Assembly: GCA_944388695.1 (NCBI GenBank)
Contig: CALXJT010000006.1
Coordinates: 1-48,389 of the forward strand
Length of the DNA: 48,389 nucleotides
Direction of reading: 5' to 3'
DNA from: an uncultured Clostridia bacterium
Lineage (GTDB): Bacteria > Bacillota > Clostridia > TANB77 > CAG-508
The position numbers and the translations under genes are program-made. This document shows positions 1-8,678 of this stretch, in pieces. The notes beneath the pieces are model-generated. The model worked only from the letters and a program-made list of their open reading frames with translations. It was not told the DNA's origin and made no database searches. How positions within the stretch are numbered: the stretch's first letter is position 1; every line of letters begins with the position of its first letter.

Positions 1-5
1 TCTAA

Positions 6-93
6 TGGTGCAGATGGCCGGAATCGAACCGGCACGGTTTATTCAACCGCAGGATTTTAAGTCCTGTGCGTCTACCAATTCCGCCACATCTGC
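6..93 (-). tRNA. tRNA-Leu (UAA)
   Basis: The minus strand folds into a long-variable-arm tRNA. The seven-base acceptor stem GCAGATG/CATCTGC closes it, the T-loop reads GGTTCGATTCC, and the anticodon loop CTTAAAA gives anticodon UAA (leucine). The 3' CCA is encoded at 6-8. The extra arm of a class II tRNA is present, which fits leucine. Confidence 0.96.
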
Positions 94-316
94 ATAAATG
101 AATTGGTTTTCCTAACGACATTTATTATTATAGTATCTAGTTTAAATTTTGTCAAGACTTTTTTAAAATTTTTTTATTTCTTTTTTTCAAAAAATAAAAA
201 AAATCATCTATTACAATAAAATTTACCCGAAAATTATCATTTATTAAATCCATACTATCTAGAATAAAAAAATAAACTCTATCATAAAATTAAATATAAA
301 AAACAAAATTAACACT

Positions 317-344
317 CCGGCTAAAGGTCTATACCTTCAACCGG
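317..344 (-). terminator. Hairpin downstream of carD
   Basis: The minus strand carries a GC-rich hairpin, with CCGG closing an inner AAGGT/ACCTT stem, about 30 nt after the carD stop. The T-run begins only about 10 nt after the stem, so it is a plausible but imperfect intrinsic terminator. Confidence 0.5.
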
Positions 345-370
345 ATTACAACAATTAATTAAAACTCAAA

Positions 371-937
371 TTAATTTTCAGACGTTCCTGTACTATCAAA
401 TGGTATAAATTTATTAACAATACTTTCTTGTCCTACTTCTTCAGCTCTAAAAGTCATAAAAGATGTATTAATTTTATTTTCAACTAATTTTTCTACCTCA
501 TCCTTTGTTGAATGTTCTGCTAATACAAGCTCACTAACTAAAATTTGTTTAGCATTGTTTAGCATTTTCTTTTCTCCTGTAGATAATCCTTTTTCTTTTT
601 GTTTGAAACTTAAGTTTCTAACAACGTCTGCAACTTCGTATATATCTCCGCTCTTCATCTTTTCCATATTGTCTCTATAACGTTTATTCCAATTTTTATC
701 CATAGCTGTTTCGTCTTGCTCCAAAACCCCTATTACCTTTTCTGCTGATTCTTTATCTATTATATTTCTTACTCCTACTTCTTCAGCTTTTGCTGTTGGA
801 ACCATAACTTTGACTTCCCCTGGCATTTTTAAAATATAGTAAGATTGTTTTTCCCCTAAAATATCTTTTTCCTCAATCGCATCTATTGTTCCTGCTCCAT
901 GCATTGGATATACTATTTTGTCTCCTACATTAAACAT
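371..937 (-). CDS. CarD family transcriptional regulator
   Basis: The first 60 or so residues match the CarD/CdnL/TRCF RNA-polymerase-interacting domain (FNVGDKIVYPMHGAGTI, then a Tudor-like strand set and VMVPTAKAEEVGVR). A helical C-terminal half follows, as in CdnL proteins, which bind the RNAP beta lobe and stabilise open promoter complexes. I place the start at ATG 937. The in-frame GTG at 946 overlaps the Shine-Dalgarno AAAGGAG, whereas that site lies 8 nt before the ATG. A good promoter sits upstream at 1039-1067. The gene appears monocistronic. The family assignment is firm; target promoters are unknown. Confidence 0.9.
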   Translation of the reverse strand: MFNVGDKIVYPMHGAGTIDAIEEKDILGEKQSYYILKMPGEVKVMVPTAKAEEVGVRNIIDKESAEKVIGVLEQDETAMDKNWNKRYRDNMEKMKSGDIYEVADVVRNLSFKQKEKGLSTGEKKMLNNAKQILVSELVLAEHSTKDEVEKLVENKINTSFMTFRAEEVGQESIVNKFIPFDSTGTSEN

Positions 938-1038
938 GTAAGTCACTCCTTTCAGATTTTTTCAGCAAAAAAATATGATAAAGTTAAGTCAAGTATTTAA
1001 TAAATGATTTAACTTTATTGGATTTTTTAACCATATTT

Positions 1039-1067
1039 ATTATACTACAAAATATGGCAAAAGTCAA
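1039..1067 (-). promoter_or_regulatory. Sigma-A-type promoter of carD
   Basis: On the minus strand, -35 TTGACT (1062-1067) and a perfect -10 TATAAT (1039-1044) are 17 nt apart. The leader to the ATG is about 95 nt and holds a 10-bp inverted repeat (ATAAAGTTAA near 978, TTAACTTTAT near 1010). A second hairpin (1050-1086) overlaps the -35 and may end dut transcription. Confidence 0.75.
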
Positions 1068-1176
1068 AGGCTTTTACCATATTTTTTTTAATATAAATAT
1101 TAAGTTTTCGTTGATTTTTCAAGTGTTTACCGATTTTAAAAATTTTTAAAATTTTTATTTTATTCTTCTAGCATCT

Positions 1177-1641
1177 CTATTCCTTGTTTGTTGATCCAAA
1201 TCCTCCTTCTCTTACTCCTGTCGCAAAATCTCCATCTGCTATTAGATATTTTTGGAAAATCCCTTGACCTATGCATTCTCCTTTTTTTATAACTATATCT
1301 TCTTCTTTTATGTTATAAAAAGCAAACATTATATGTCCGTCATTATCTACATTTCCATAATAATCTTTATCTATAACTCCTACACTATTAGCTAATATTA
1401 ACCCTTTCTTTTTAGGATTAGAACTTCTATTATATAAAAGTAACATTTCATCATCTTGCATATATGCCTTTAAACCTGTTTTTATTAGAGTAGGTGCCAT
1501 CCCTTTTTTAAAACTTGGAACTACAACATCTTCTGCCGCTTCAATATCATATCCTGCTGAAAATTTTGTTTTTCTTTCTGGTATATTTATATTGCTATTT
1601 TCAAATCCTTTCGCTACTTCAAATCCTCTTAATTTTTCCAT
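1177..1641 (-). CDS. dut: dUTP diphosphatase (trimeric dUTPase)
   Basis: This enzyme hydrolyses dUTP to dUMP and pyrophosphate, keeping uracil out of DNA and feeding dTMP synthesis. All five dUTPase motifs can be read in order: AGYDIEA near residue 29, NRSSNPKKKGL near 71, GVIDKDYYGN near 88, GECIGQGIFQ near 121, and the glycine-rich C-terminal REGGFGST that closes over the active site. The 154-aa length is normal for the trimeric family. The start ATG has AAGGAAG nine nt upstream. It stands alone between carD and spoVS with AT-rich gaps on both sides. Many phages carry dut, but nothing phage-like lies nearby. Confidence 0.93.
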   Translation of the reverse strand: MEKLRGFEVAKGFENSNINIPERKTKFSAGYDIEAAEDVVVPSFKKGMAPTLIKTGLKAYMQDDEMLLLYNRSSNPKKKGLILANSVGVIDKDYYGNVDNDGHIMFAFYNIKEEDIVIKKGECIGQGIFQKYLIADGDFATGVREGGFGSTNKE

Positions 1642-1724
1642 ATATTACAACTTCCTTTCTTTTTATCTTATAATATTTTAATTACACGCATATTTTTTCA
1701 TATTATAATAGTTTTGTCAATATT

Positions 1725-1845
1725 ATTTCTTGTTAAATTTTAAACCTAAAATTTCTTGTTATATTTTAAACCTATAATTTCTTTTTACAAATGAAAATTC
1801 ATGTTTCAATTGACAATTTATAATTTCTTGTTAAAATTTTATAAC
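1725..1845. repeat. 26-bp degenerate tandem repeat
   Basis: Two adjacent 26-bp units (1725-1750 and 1751-1776) differ at only two positions and begin ATTTCTTGTTA. A third partial start follows at 1777, and a related copy (ATTTCTTGTTAAAATTTTAT) lies at 1823-1842. The array lies between the upstream side of dut and the spoVS terminator. No function is evident. Confidence 0.8.
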
Positions 1846-1872
1846 TCCTTTAACATTTTTAAAAATGCCATA

Positions 1873-1912
1873 AAAAAATTTGTTAACATTATTTCATGCT
1901 AACAAATTTTTT
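1873..1912 (-). terminator. Intrinsic terminator of spoVS
   Basis: A 13-bp stem (AAAAAATTTGTTA at 1873-1885 with TAACAAATTTTTT at 1900-1912) ends in a T-tract on the minus strand, 28 nt after the spoVS stop. The A/T symmetry would let it work in both directions. Confidence 0.8.
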
Positions 1913-1939
1913 ATTTTTATATAGTAACACTTATTCACT

Positions 1940-2203
1940 CTATGTTCTAGATTCTACAATCAATTTAATTCCTGTTCTATCTTCTCCTTCCACTTCTACT
2001 TCAGCAAAAGCTGGGATACATACTAAATCTACTCCTGATGGTGCTACAAAACCTCTTGCTATTGCTACTGCTTTTACAGCTTGATTTAATGCTCCTGCTC
2101 CAATTGCTTGCATTTCTGCTTTGTTTGATTCTTTTACCAATCCTGCAATGGCTCCTGCCACTGAATTTGGATTTGATTTTGATGAAATTTTTAAAATTTC
2201 CAT
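1940..2203 (-). CDS. spoVS: Stage V sporulation protein S
   Basis: The 87-residue protein matches SpoVS along its whole length: MEILKISSKSNPNSVAGAIA at the start, the alanine-rich helix IGAGALNQAVKAVAIARG, and the C-terminal IKLIVESR. SpoVS is a small Alba-like protein needed for normal septation and coat assembly in Bacillus. Its presence argues for a spore-forming lineage, although spoVS also occurs in non-sporulating relatives. GGAGG lies 9 nt before the ATG. It follows ymdB on the same strand, as in Bacillus subtilis, but a 250-nt gap suggests its own promoter. Confidence 0.96.
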   Translation of the reverse strand: MEILKISSKSNPNSVAGAIAGLVKESNKAEMQAIGAGALNQAVKAVAIARGFVAPSGVDLVCIPAFAEVEVEGEDRTGIKLIVESRT

Positions 2204-2451
2204 TTTCTTTTGCCTCCTATTAATTTATTTTTTATTGTATCTTCTACGATTTTTATTTTACAATATTTGGTAATTTTTGTAAATAGTTTTTGGAAATTTT
2301 TTCAAGTTTTCATCGCGATTATTGACCTATTTCAACAAAAAATTAAAAAAAGTCAATTTCTCTAATTAATCCTATTTTTTATTCTTTCAAGCCTTTTAAT
2401 TTAATTACTAGTTAAGCCCCCATTCAATACTTTATATATAAACTAAAAACT

Positions 2452-3225
2452 TCATCCTATATATACCCTATTAATACTAACAACCTTTCCAGTACTATCA
2501 TCTACATCAAAAATAACTGCATTAAAAATGCATTCACCATCAGCTATTTTATATTTCTCCGGCAAAGCTGTTTCAAATCTTTTTAAAGAAACTTTTACAT
2601 CCATTCCTATTACCGAATTTTTTGATCCAGTCATACCAATATCAGTAATATATCCTGTTCCCTTTGGAAGAACTTTTTCATCAGCCGTTTGAACATGTGT
2701 ATGTGTTCCAAATACTGCTGTCACTTTTCCATCTAAATGATATCCCATTGCTATTTTTTCCGCAGTAGCTTCTGCATGGAAATCAACAATTATATAATCC
2801 ACTTCATTCTTTATTTTCTCTATTATTTTATTTGCTATAACAAATGGATTCTCTGTTAATATATTGATATCTACTCTCCCTAACAAATTAATTACAGCAA
2901 TTTTCTTATTATTAGACTTTAAAATTGTATATCCCTTCCCAACAACACCTTCTGGATAATTAGCAGGTCTTACAATTCTAGGGTCATCAATAAATTTAAA
3001 AATCTCCTTTTTTCCCCAAGTATGATTTCCCATTGTAACAACATCTGCACCTGCTTCTAATATTTCTTTAAAATTCTTCTCTGTTATTCCCATTCCTTCT
3101 GCTGAATTTTCTCCATTAACTATACAAAAATCTATATTTTCTCTTACTTTTAAATCCTTCAATTGTTTTTTTAATTCTCTAACACCTGCATTTCCTATAA
3201 TATCTCCAACTGCTAAAAATTTCAA
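2452..3225 (-). CDS. ymdB: YmdB-family metallophosphoesterase (2',3'-cyclic nucleotide phosphodiesterase)
   Basis: This 257-aa protein has the signature of the TIGR00282/YmdB family of dimetal phosphoesterases: FLAVGDIIGN at the N-terminus, VNGENSAEG near 37, MGNHTWG near 64, DFHAEAT near 148 and GTHTHVQTAD near 172. YmdB hydrolyses 2',3'-cyclic nucleotides and influences RNase Y activity, sporulation and biofilm switching in Bacillus. The start is TTG at 3225, with GAAGGG just upstream and no better ATG. In Bacillus it directly follows rny; here an unrelated orphan gene at 3600-4010 separates them. Confidence 0.94.
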   Translation of the reverse strand: MKFLAVGDIIGNAGVRELKKQLKDLKVRENIDFCIVNGENSAEGMGITEKNFKEILEAGADVVTMGNHTWGKKEIFKFIDDPRIVRPANYPEGVVGKGYTILKSNNKKIAVINLLGRVDINILTENPFVIANKIIEKIKNEVDYIIVDFHAEATAEKIAMGYHLDGKVTAVFGTHTHVQTADEKVLPKGTGYITDIGMTGSKNSVIGMDVKVSLKRFETALPEKYKIADGECIFNAVIFDVDDSTGKVVSINRVYIG

Positions 3226-3257
3226 ATTAATCCCTTCTTTCTTGTTTTATTTATACT

Positions 3258-3286
3258 AATATATAATATTTTAATAATCAAGTCAA
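3258..3286 (-). promoter_or_regulatory. Promoter of ymdB
   Basis: On the minus strand, -35 TTGACT (3281-3286) and -10 TATATT (3258-3263) are 17 nt apart, about 33 nt before the ymdB start codon. The promoter implies that ymdB is transcribed separately from rny here. Confidence 0.65.
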
Positions 3287-3536
3287 ATAATTAAATTATA
3301 TAATAGTAGTCCTTACATAATCAAAACATTAAATATTTAATCAAAAAACTAGTTCTTCAAATAGTTACATTTTAATTTTATTAAATCTTTTTTTATTACT
3401 TAAAAACATTTTTATTTTAAACTATCTATTTTCTATAATTTATTTTTTTAAATCATTTTATATATTTAAACAAGAATTCCTCATAACAATTTTATCGAAA
3501 ATAATTTAAAACAAAAATATATATATTAGTATTAAC
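3287..3536. other. AT-rich gap without a gene
   Basis: I see no open frame with a ribosome site, RNA fold or repeat between the ymdB promoter and the hairpin at 3537. The stretch is very AT-rich. Confidence 0.6.
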
Positions 3537-3575
3537 GAAAGAATACCCTTTAAATTAACTAAAGGGTACTCTTTC
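3537..3575 (-). terminator. Hairpin after orphan gene
   Basis: A 15-bp, almost perfect stem (GAAAGAATACCCTTT with AAAGGGTACTCTTTC) lies 25 nt after the stop of the gene at 3600-4010. The T-rich side is inside the stem tail rather than after it, so termination strength is uncertain. Confidence 0.6.
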
Positions 3576-3599
3576 AAATTCCAATTAGAATTTTTAGGT

Positions 3600-4010
3600 T
3601 CATTTGTTGATAAATTGAATAGTATGTTCTTCTACTTCATTTTCTCTTTCAAAACAATATGAAATTTTCTTACACCTTGGATTAAAATGATGATGAATCG
3701 CCTGCAAAATATAACTAATACCTACATATTCTTTGGTTCTTTCGGCATCCAAACATAAATCATCAGCTTTTTCCTGCTCTTTTCTACGTTTAGAAATTAA
3801 TACATGAACCCAAGAATGTGCAATGCCAATATCTTTAGCACACATAATATCTGCTACAGATATCTTATCCCGATATAAAACAATTATATCTTTCTTTGCA
3901 TTTCCCTCCATCGTCATTTTTACTCCTGTATCCAAGTGGATAAAAGAAGTATCACCCGTACCATTCTCTCTTTTAAGTACTCCTCCTAAAACTATTGCAT
4001 CCGCTACCAT
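3600..4010 (-). CDS. Orphan protein of unknown function
   Basis: I do not recognise this 136-aa protein. It is soluble, with no signal peptide or membrane helix. It has a beta-rich first half (IVLGGVLKRENGTGD, FIHLDTGVKMTMEG), a basic-acidic helix around 83-98 (SKRRKEQEKAD) and a histidine-rich stretch HHHFNPRCKK near 106. Base composition is visibly more GC-rich than its neighbours, like the genes at 40163 and 40821. It has its own consensus promoter, a strong AAGGAGGAG site 5 nt from the ATG, and its own hairpin. It sits between rny and ymdB, which are adjacent in Bacillus, so insertion by transfer is likely. Confidence 0.75.
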   Translation of the reverse strand: MVADAIVLGGVLKRENGTGDTSFIHLDTGVKMTMEGNAKKDIIVLYRDKISVADIMCAKDIGIAHSWVHVLISKRRKEQEKADDLCLDAERTKEYVGISYILQAIHHHFNPRCKKISYCFERENEVEEHTIQFINK

Positions 4011-4048
4011 AATGTCTCCTCCTTATGAACCAGTACATATTTTTAGTC

Positions 4049-4077
4049 ATTATATACTTTTTTTATCATAAAAGCAA
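4049..4077 (-). promoter_or_regulatory. Promoter of orphan gene 3600-4010
   Basis: On the minus strand, -35 TTGCTT (4072-4077) and a perfect -10 TATAAT (4049-4054) are 17 nt apart. The promoter begins immediately where the rny terminator ends, so the gene is insulated as a single transcription unit. Confidence 0.75.
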
Positions 4078-4078
4078 G

Positions 4079-4108
4079 AAAAAAAGAACCTTTTTTAGGT
4101 TCTTTTTT
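4079..4108 (-). terminator. Intrinsic terminator of rny
   Basis: A stem of AAAAAAGAACCT and AGGTTCTTTTTT with a short loop is followed by T residues on the minus strand, starting 13 nt after the rny stop. The A- and T-flanks make it potentially bidirectional. Confidence 0.85.
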
Positions 4109-4121
4109 AACTTTTTTTATT

Positions 4122-5663
4122 TTATTTAGCATAATCGATTACTCTTGTCTCACGAATTACATTAACCTTTATTTGACCTGGATAATCCATTTCATTTTCA
4201 ACCTTTTTAGAAACATCTCTTGCCAAAATAACCATTTGCTCATCAGATATCTTCTCTGGTTTAACAAGTATTCTAATTTCTCTACCTGCTTGTATAGCAA
4301 AAGATTTATCAACACCATCAAAAGAATCTGCTATTTCTTCAAGATTTTGTAATCTCTTAATATATGCTTCTAATGTCTCTCTTCTAGCTCCTGGTCTTGA
4401 AGCAGAGATAGCATCAGCAGCTTGTACTAAAACAGCTTCTAATGTTTGAGGTTCAACATCTCCATGATGTGCTTCTACTGCATTTATTACTAATGGATTT
4501 TCCTTATATTTCTTAAGAATTTCTACACCTATTTCAACATGTGTTCCTTCCATATCATGATCTAGTGCTTTTCCTATATCATGTAATAAACCTGCACGTC
4601 TTGCTAATTTTGGATCTAATCCTAATTCGTCAGCCATTATTCTTGCTAAATTAGACACTTCTATTGAATGGTTTAAAACATTTTGACCATAACTTGTTCT
4701 GTATTTTAATTTACCTAACAATTTTATAATATCTGGATGTAATCCTATAACTCCTGATTCTAATGCTGCTCTTTCACCTTCAGATTTAATTGTTTCTTCA
4801 AGTTCTTGTTTTGCCTTCTCAACCATTTCTTCAATCTTTGCTGGATGAATTCTTCCATCATCTATTAATTTTTCTAGAGCTATTTTAGCAACTTCTCTTC
4901 TTAAAGGATCAAAACCTGACAATACTACTGCTTCTGGTGTATCATCTATTATTAAATCAACACCTGTTAAAGTTTCTAATGCTTTAATGTTTCTACCTTC
5001 TCTTCCTATAATTCTTCCTTTCATATCATCACTTGGAAGAGCCACTATAGATACAGTAGTTTCTTGAGAATGATCTGCTGCACACTTTTGTACTGCATAA
5101 GTTAAAAGCTCTCTTGCATTTTTATTAGCTTCTTCCTTTGCTTTTGATTGTGCTTCTCTTATTATTGTAGCCTTTTCAGTTACAATTTCTTTCTCTACTT
5201 CTTTTAAAAGTCTTTCCTTTGCTTCTTCTTTAGTCAATGCTGCGATTTCTTGTAGCTTATTAATCTCTTCTGCATATAAATCTTCAATTTCTAATTTTTT
5301 AGCATCGACTTCTTGCAATCTTCTTTCGACTTCTAGCTCCTTCTTTTCAAAGTTTTCAGAACGTCTTTCTAAAAGTTCTTCTTTTTGAATTAATCTTGCT
5401 TCTTGTTTTTGTACTTCGCCTCTTCTTTCTTTAATCTCTTGATCTAATTCTTTTCTACTATTCATAATTTCTTCTTTTGCTTTAATGATTTCTTCTTTTT
5501 TCAAATTTTCAGCTTCTATTTTAGCTAAATCAACTAATCTTTTAGCTTCTTGTTCAGCACTTCCTAATTTAGATTCAGCAATCTTTTTTCTGTATGCCAT
5601 TCCTACTAGCACACCTATTGCTAACGAGATTAAGACAGAGACTACTATGATAATTCCAGTCAT
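4122..5663 (-). CDS. rny: Ribonuclease Y
   Basis: RNase Y is the membrane-anchored endoribonuclease that starts mRNA decay in many Firmicutes. The 513-aa protein has the full layout. An N-terminal membrane helix (residues 3-23) is followed by a long coiled coil rich in Glu, Lys and Arg (about 30-200). A KH domain carries the GxxG loop ([12 protein letters not shown], near 217). An HD domain carries the metal motif [12 protein letters not shown] near 350, plus a downstream EAHHGD. Length is typical (about 520). The ATG has AGAGGTG 7 nt upstream. It should cooperate with YmdB encoded downstream. Confidence 0.97.
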   Translation of the reverse strand: MTGIIIVVSVLISLAIGVLVGMAYRKKIAESKLGSAEQEAKRLVDLAKIEAENLKKEEIIKAKEEIMNSRKELDQEIKERRGEVQKQEARLIQKEELLERRSENFEKKELEVERRLQEVDAKKLEIEDLYAEEINKLQEIAALTKEEAKERLLKEVEKEIVTEKATIIREAQSKAKEEANKNARELLTYAVQKCAADHSQETTVSIVALPSDDMKGRIIGREGRNIKALETLTGVDLIIDDTPEAVVLSGFDPLRREVAKIALEKLIDDGRIHPAKIEEMVEKAKQELEETIKSEGERAALESGVIGLHPDIIKLLGKLKYRTSYGQNVLNHSIEVSNLARIMADELGLDPKLARRAGLLHDIGKALDHDMEGTHVEIGVEILKKYKENPLVINAVEAHHGDVEPQTLEAVLVQAADAISASRPGARRETLEAYIKRLQNLEEIADSFDGVDKSFAIQAGREIRILVKPEKISDEQMVILARDVSKKVENEMDYPGQIKVNVIRETRVIDYAK

Positions 5664-5752
5664 AAGTATGCACCTCTTTCTTATTTAATTTTCAATGTTC
5701 GAATCAAATATATCTATTTTTAATTTTCTATATATTTTTTTCTTCCTATTCT

Positions 5753-5781
5753 ATTTTATCTTTTATCTTAATAACTGTCAA
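5753..5781 (-). promoter_or_regulatory. Promoter of rny
   Basis: On the minus strand, a perfect -35 TTGACA (5776-5781) and -10 TAAAAT (5753-5758) are 17 nt apart. The untranslated leader is about 80 nt. Confidence 0.75.
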
Positions 5782-5826
5782 GACTTTTTGAGTAATTTCC
5801 TTCATTTCACATTTGCGAATTCTAGA

Positions 5827-5955
5827 GGCGAAGGTTGAGGACGAATTTAGGTCAAAGGTTGAGCAAAAGTTGAGCGAAAGTTAAAGACAAATCTTGGGCA
5901 AATTTGGGGAACAAATCTTGGGCGAAGGTTGAGCGAAAATTGAAGAAAAATCTTG
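5827..5955. repeat. Degenerate 12-13-bp micro-repeats
   Basis: About ten short units in two flavours alternate. One is GCGAAGGTTGAGC-like and the other is ACAAATCTTGGGC-like. They are unusually G-rich on the plus strand for this genome. They fill the gap between the NatB-like permease stop and the rny promoter and have no open frame. Confidence 0.7.
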
Positions 5956-5956
5956 C

Positions 5957-7375
5957 TTAACTATTCTTATCTCTATATATTTTTACCATATCCTTAAATG
6001 TCATTCTAGTTCCATAGTTCAAAATTGCATTTGAATAAATCTTTATCGCCACATTTGCAACAATCAATATAGTTACAACAAGAATTGCAATTGAAATTAT
6101 TACATCTATTGTACTTGCTATTCCCATCATTATTCTAAAAGGCATACAGAATGGTGATGAAATTGGAAACATAGATGCAAAAACATTTAAATCACTTGTT
6201 GGATTCATCATTGTAAAATAAGATAAATAAAATCCTACAACTGCCAAAATTGCAACAGGTGTATTAGCTGATTGTATATCTTCAGGCTTACTTACTGTTG
6301 AACCTGTTAATGCATAAAGTAACGCATATGCAAAATATCCAAGTATAAAATATAATATCGTAATTATCGCCAAATATGGAGTAAATTTAGACATATCCAA
6401 AACAGATTCTAATATTCCTGGTTCTAAAAATAATTTTGCTGAAATTAACGCAACCGCAACAAATAAGCATACTTGTATTAACCCTACTATTCCAATTCCT
6501 ATTGTTTTTCCTATAACTATAGTTTTAGGACTTGTTGATGTTACTAGAGTCTCCATTATTTTTGATGTTTTTTCTGTTGTTATAGAACTTGATACTTGAT
6601 AAGCACAGAAATATATTGCATAAAATAATACTATTGATAATAACATTATAACCATTATATTTCCACTTACTTCTTGCTCTTCTGTTTGTTCTATACTATA
6701 TTCAAAATTTGGTGTTAATGAATTTAATTGCTCCTGTGTTAACCCTAATTTTGATATTTGTAAATTAGTGTAAACTGTATTTATTGCATTTAATAAATCT
6801 TCAGGAATCGTCGAAATCATTGCCATATTTTCTACTATATATCTCAATTTACATGTACTTTTACCGTTTGTCACCATTTCTCCTGTATTCTCATCAAGAC
6901 TATTTGGGATTCCATCTGAATTTTCCAAATTATTTGCATTATTTATATTATCTGTATTACCTAAATCTAGACCTTCAGAACTCACATTAGTTGAGCTACT
7001 ATTTTCTGAAACTATTCCCTCTAAATTAGTATCTGCTGAAGTTTTTTCAACAATTATAGCTTCTTTAATCTCTTCATTTTCTATTTTACTTTTTATATCA
7101 TCAAAGGTCAAATTCTCATTAGATACTTTAACATTATATCCTAAATTCATTGAATTTAAATTATCCAAAGAACCTTCAAAAATATTATTAGGGTCTACTA
7201 TAAGTAGTTCAGTGTTTTCCGCTGTTTGACTATCCTTATTAAAGAAATTTATTATATTTGGTATATTAAATCCCAATATAATTAGTAATAAAATTATAAT
7301 TGTTGTTACTATAAAAGACTTTCTTTTTAACATTTCCTTCATTGTAAATATTGTTACTACTTTTAAATTATTCAT
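5957..7375 (-). CDS. ABC-2 type exporter permease (NatB-like)
   Basis: This permease pairs with the ATPase encoded just upstream. It has one N-terminal membrane helix (MLKRKSFIVTTIIILLLIIL), a large extracytoplasmic loop of about 200 residues with an Asn/Ser-rich stretch, and then at least five helices from residue 240 to the end. This topology is typical of the NatB/ABC-2 family exporting Na+, peptides or drugs. I place the start at ATG 7375, one base after the ATPase TAA. The GTG at 7384 would put AAGGTGG too close, while the ATG is 9 nt from it. The substrate cannot be told from sequence. Confidence 0.85.
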   Translation of the reverse strand: MNNLKVVTIFTMKEMLKRKSFIVTTIIILLLIILGFNIPNIINFFNKDSQTAENTELLIVDPNNIFEGSLDNLNSMNLGYNVKVSNENLTFDDIKSKIENEEIKEAIIVEKTSADTNLEGIVSENSSSTNVSSEGLDLGNTDNINNANNLENSDGIPNSLDENTGEMVTNGKSTCKLRYIVENMAMISTIPEDLLNAINTVYTNLQISKLGLTQEQLNSLTPNFEYSIEQTEEQEVSGNIMVIMLLSIVLFYAIYFCAYQVSSSITTEKTSKIMETLVTSTSPKTIVIGKTIGIGIVGLIQVCLFVAVALISAKLFLEPGILESVLDMSKFTPYLAIITILYFILGYFAYALLYALTGSTVSKPEDIQSANTPVAILAVVGFYLSYFTMMNPTSDLNVFASMFPISSPFCMPFRIMMGIASTIDVIISIAILVVTILIVANVAIKIYSNAILNYGTRMTFKDMVKIYRDKNS

Positions 7376-7376
7376 C

Positions 7377-8267
7377 TTACTCACCCACCTTTTCTATAAA
7401 TATATCATTTAGCGTTGGTTTCTTTATCTCAAACTTATTCACTTCAATTTTATTATTTACTAATACTTGTAATAATTGGTGAGCTGATTCCTCTGAATTT
7501 ATTTTTATTAAATATTCATTATTTTTCGAAAACTCTATTTCCATATTATTGTCTTCAATATATTCATCAATATTAATATTTGTAGAAACCTCTAATCTAT
7601 TTGCTGGATAAGTTTCCTTTATCTCTTTCAAATTCCCCTGTAAAACAGTCTTTCCTTTATTCAAGATTAAAATATCACTACAAAATTCTTCAATAGATGC
7701 CATTTGATGACTTGACATTATAATATATTTTCCTTCTTTTACTAAATCAATAATAACATTCTTTAATATTTCCGAATTAACTGGATCTAGTCCACTAAAT
7801 GGTTCATCTAAAACTATCAATTCAGGATTATGTAATATCGATGTCATAAATTGAATTTTTTGCTGATTTCCTTTTGATAACTTTTCAGCCGGCATCTGGA
7901 TATATTCCTCAACCTTAAGCACCTTTGCCCATTTTTTTATAGCCTCTTCCGCTTCTTGTCTTTTCATTCCTTTTAATTCTGCAAAATACATAAGTTGGTC
8001 ATGTATCTTTGTCTTTGGATATACACCTCTCTCTTCTGGAAGATATCCAAAATTAACATTTTTTCTTTCTACCTTTTTTCCATTCCAAGTAATTTCTCCC
8101 GAATCCTTCTTTATAATTCCAAGTAACATTCTAATAGTAGTAGTTTTACCAGCACCATTCGTACCTAAAAGTCCAAATACACCTGGTTTATCAACTTCAA
8201 AAGAAATATCTTGAACTGCTTTTTTACCTATAAAAGTCTTTGAAACATTTTGTAATTTTAATCCCAT
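7377..8267 (-). CDS. ABC exporter ATP-binding protein (NatA-like)
   Basis: This cytoplasmic ATPase energises the adjacent permease. Walker A is GTNGAGKTT (35-43), the ABC signature is LSKGNQQ (130-136), Walker B is LIVLDEP (150-156) and the switch histidine is H187 in SSHQM. The C-terminal 80 residues form the DUF4162-type tail seen in NatA/EcsA-type subunits (ending LNDIFIEKVGE). The order ATPase then permease, with one base between them, implies translational coupling. A perfect 9-1-9 palindrome lies about 65 nt upstream of the start and could be an operator. The substrate is unknown. Confidence 0.92.
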   Translation of the reverse strand: MGLKLQNVSKTFIGKKAVQDISFEVDKPGVFGLLGTNGAGKTTTIRMLLGIIKKDSGEITWNGKKVERKNVNFGYLPEERGVYPKTKIHDQLMYFAELKGMKRQEAEEAIKKWAKVLKVEEYIQMPAEKLSKGNQQKIQFMTSILHNPELIVLDEPFSGLDPVNSEILKNVIIDLVKEGKYIIMSSHQMASIEEFCSDILILNKGKTVLQGNLKEIKETYPANRLEVSTNINIDEYIEDNNMEIEFSKNNEYLIKINSEESAHQLLQVLVNNKIEVNKFEIKKPTLNDIFIEKVGE

Positions 8268-8282
8268 CTTTTATCTCCCTTC

Positions 8283-8330
8283 TCGAACATTCAGCGAACA
8301 TCAGCAACTGTTGGCAAACATTAGCAAAAT
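8283..8330. repeat. 10-11-bp micro-repeats upstream of natA-like gene
   Basis: Four to five imperfect units related to GAACATTAGC run head to tail directly upstream of the ATPase ribosome site. Like the 5827-5955 array they are non-coding and short-period. Confidence 0.6.
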
Positions 8331-8348
8331 TTCTTATATTATAAGAAA
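8330..8348. promoter_or_regulatory. Perfect 9-1-9 palindrome, possible operator
   Basis: TTTCTTATA and TATAAGAAA flank a single central T. The site is 63 nt upstream of the ABC operon start and could bind a dimeric repressor, or could simply form a small hairpin. No regulator gene is adjacent. Confidence 0.45.
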
Positions 8349-8618
8349 GCCTGTGTAACTCCTCTTATATAACACTTTTTTATATTTTTTTATCATTTTA
8401 ATATCTTTAAAATATTAAATTACACAAAATTATAGTAATTTTCATTATCTATAATAAAAAGCTTCACTTATAAATTCAATTGCATTATATATTATTCCTA
8501 TCATTTTAACAATAGTTTTTATGACATTTTATTTATTTTTGTCATTTTAGCTTTGTGCTTATTTACATAAATGTATATCTTCTATATTCTTACTTAATCC
8601 TCAAAATTTTAAACAACA
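8349..8618. other. AT-rich gap without a gene
   Basis: Between the palindrome upstream of the ABC operon and the ileS terminator I see no open frame with a ribosome site. A promoter for the ABC operon should lie here but no clear -35/-10 pair stands out. Confidence 0.5.
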
Positions 8619-8652
8619 AAAAACTTAGAGCTCTTTTTGAACTCTAAGTTTT
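8619..8652 (-). terminator. Intrinsic terminator of ileS
   Basis: An 11-bp stem (AAAACTTAGAG with CTCTAAGTTTT) is followed by a T-tract on the minus strand, about 27 nt after the ileS stop. Confidence 0.85.
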
Positions 8653-8678
8653 GAATACATTCAAAATCTCTTAAGCAG

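Noticed and set aside
938..946. GTG start for carD
   Set aside because: It overlaps the Shine-Dalgarno sequence; the ATG at 937 is correctly spaced.
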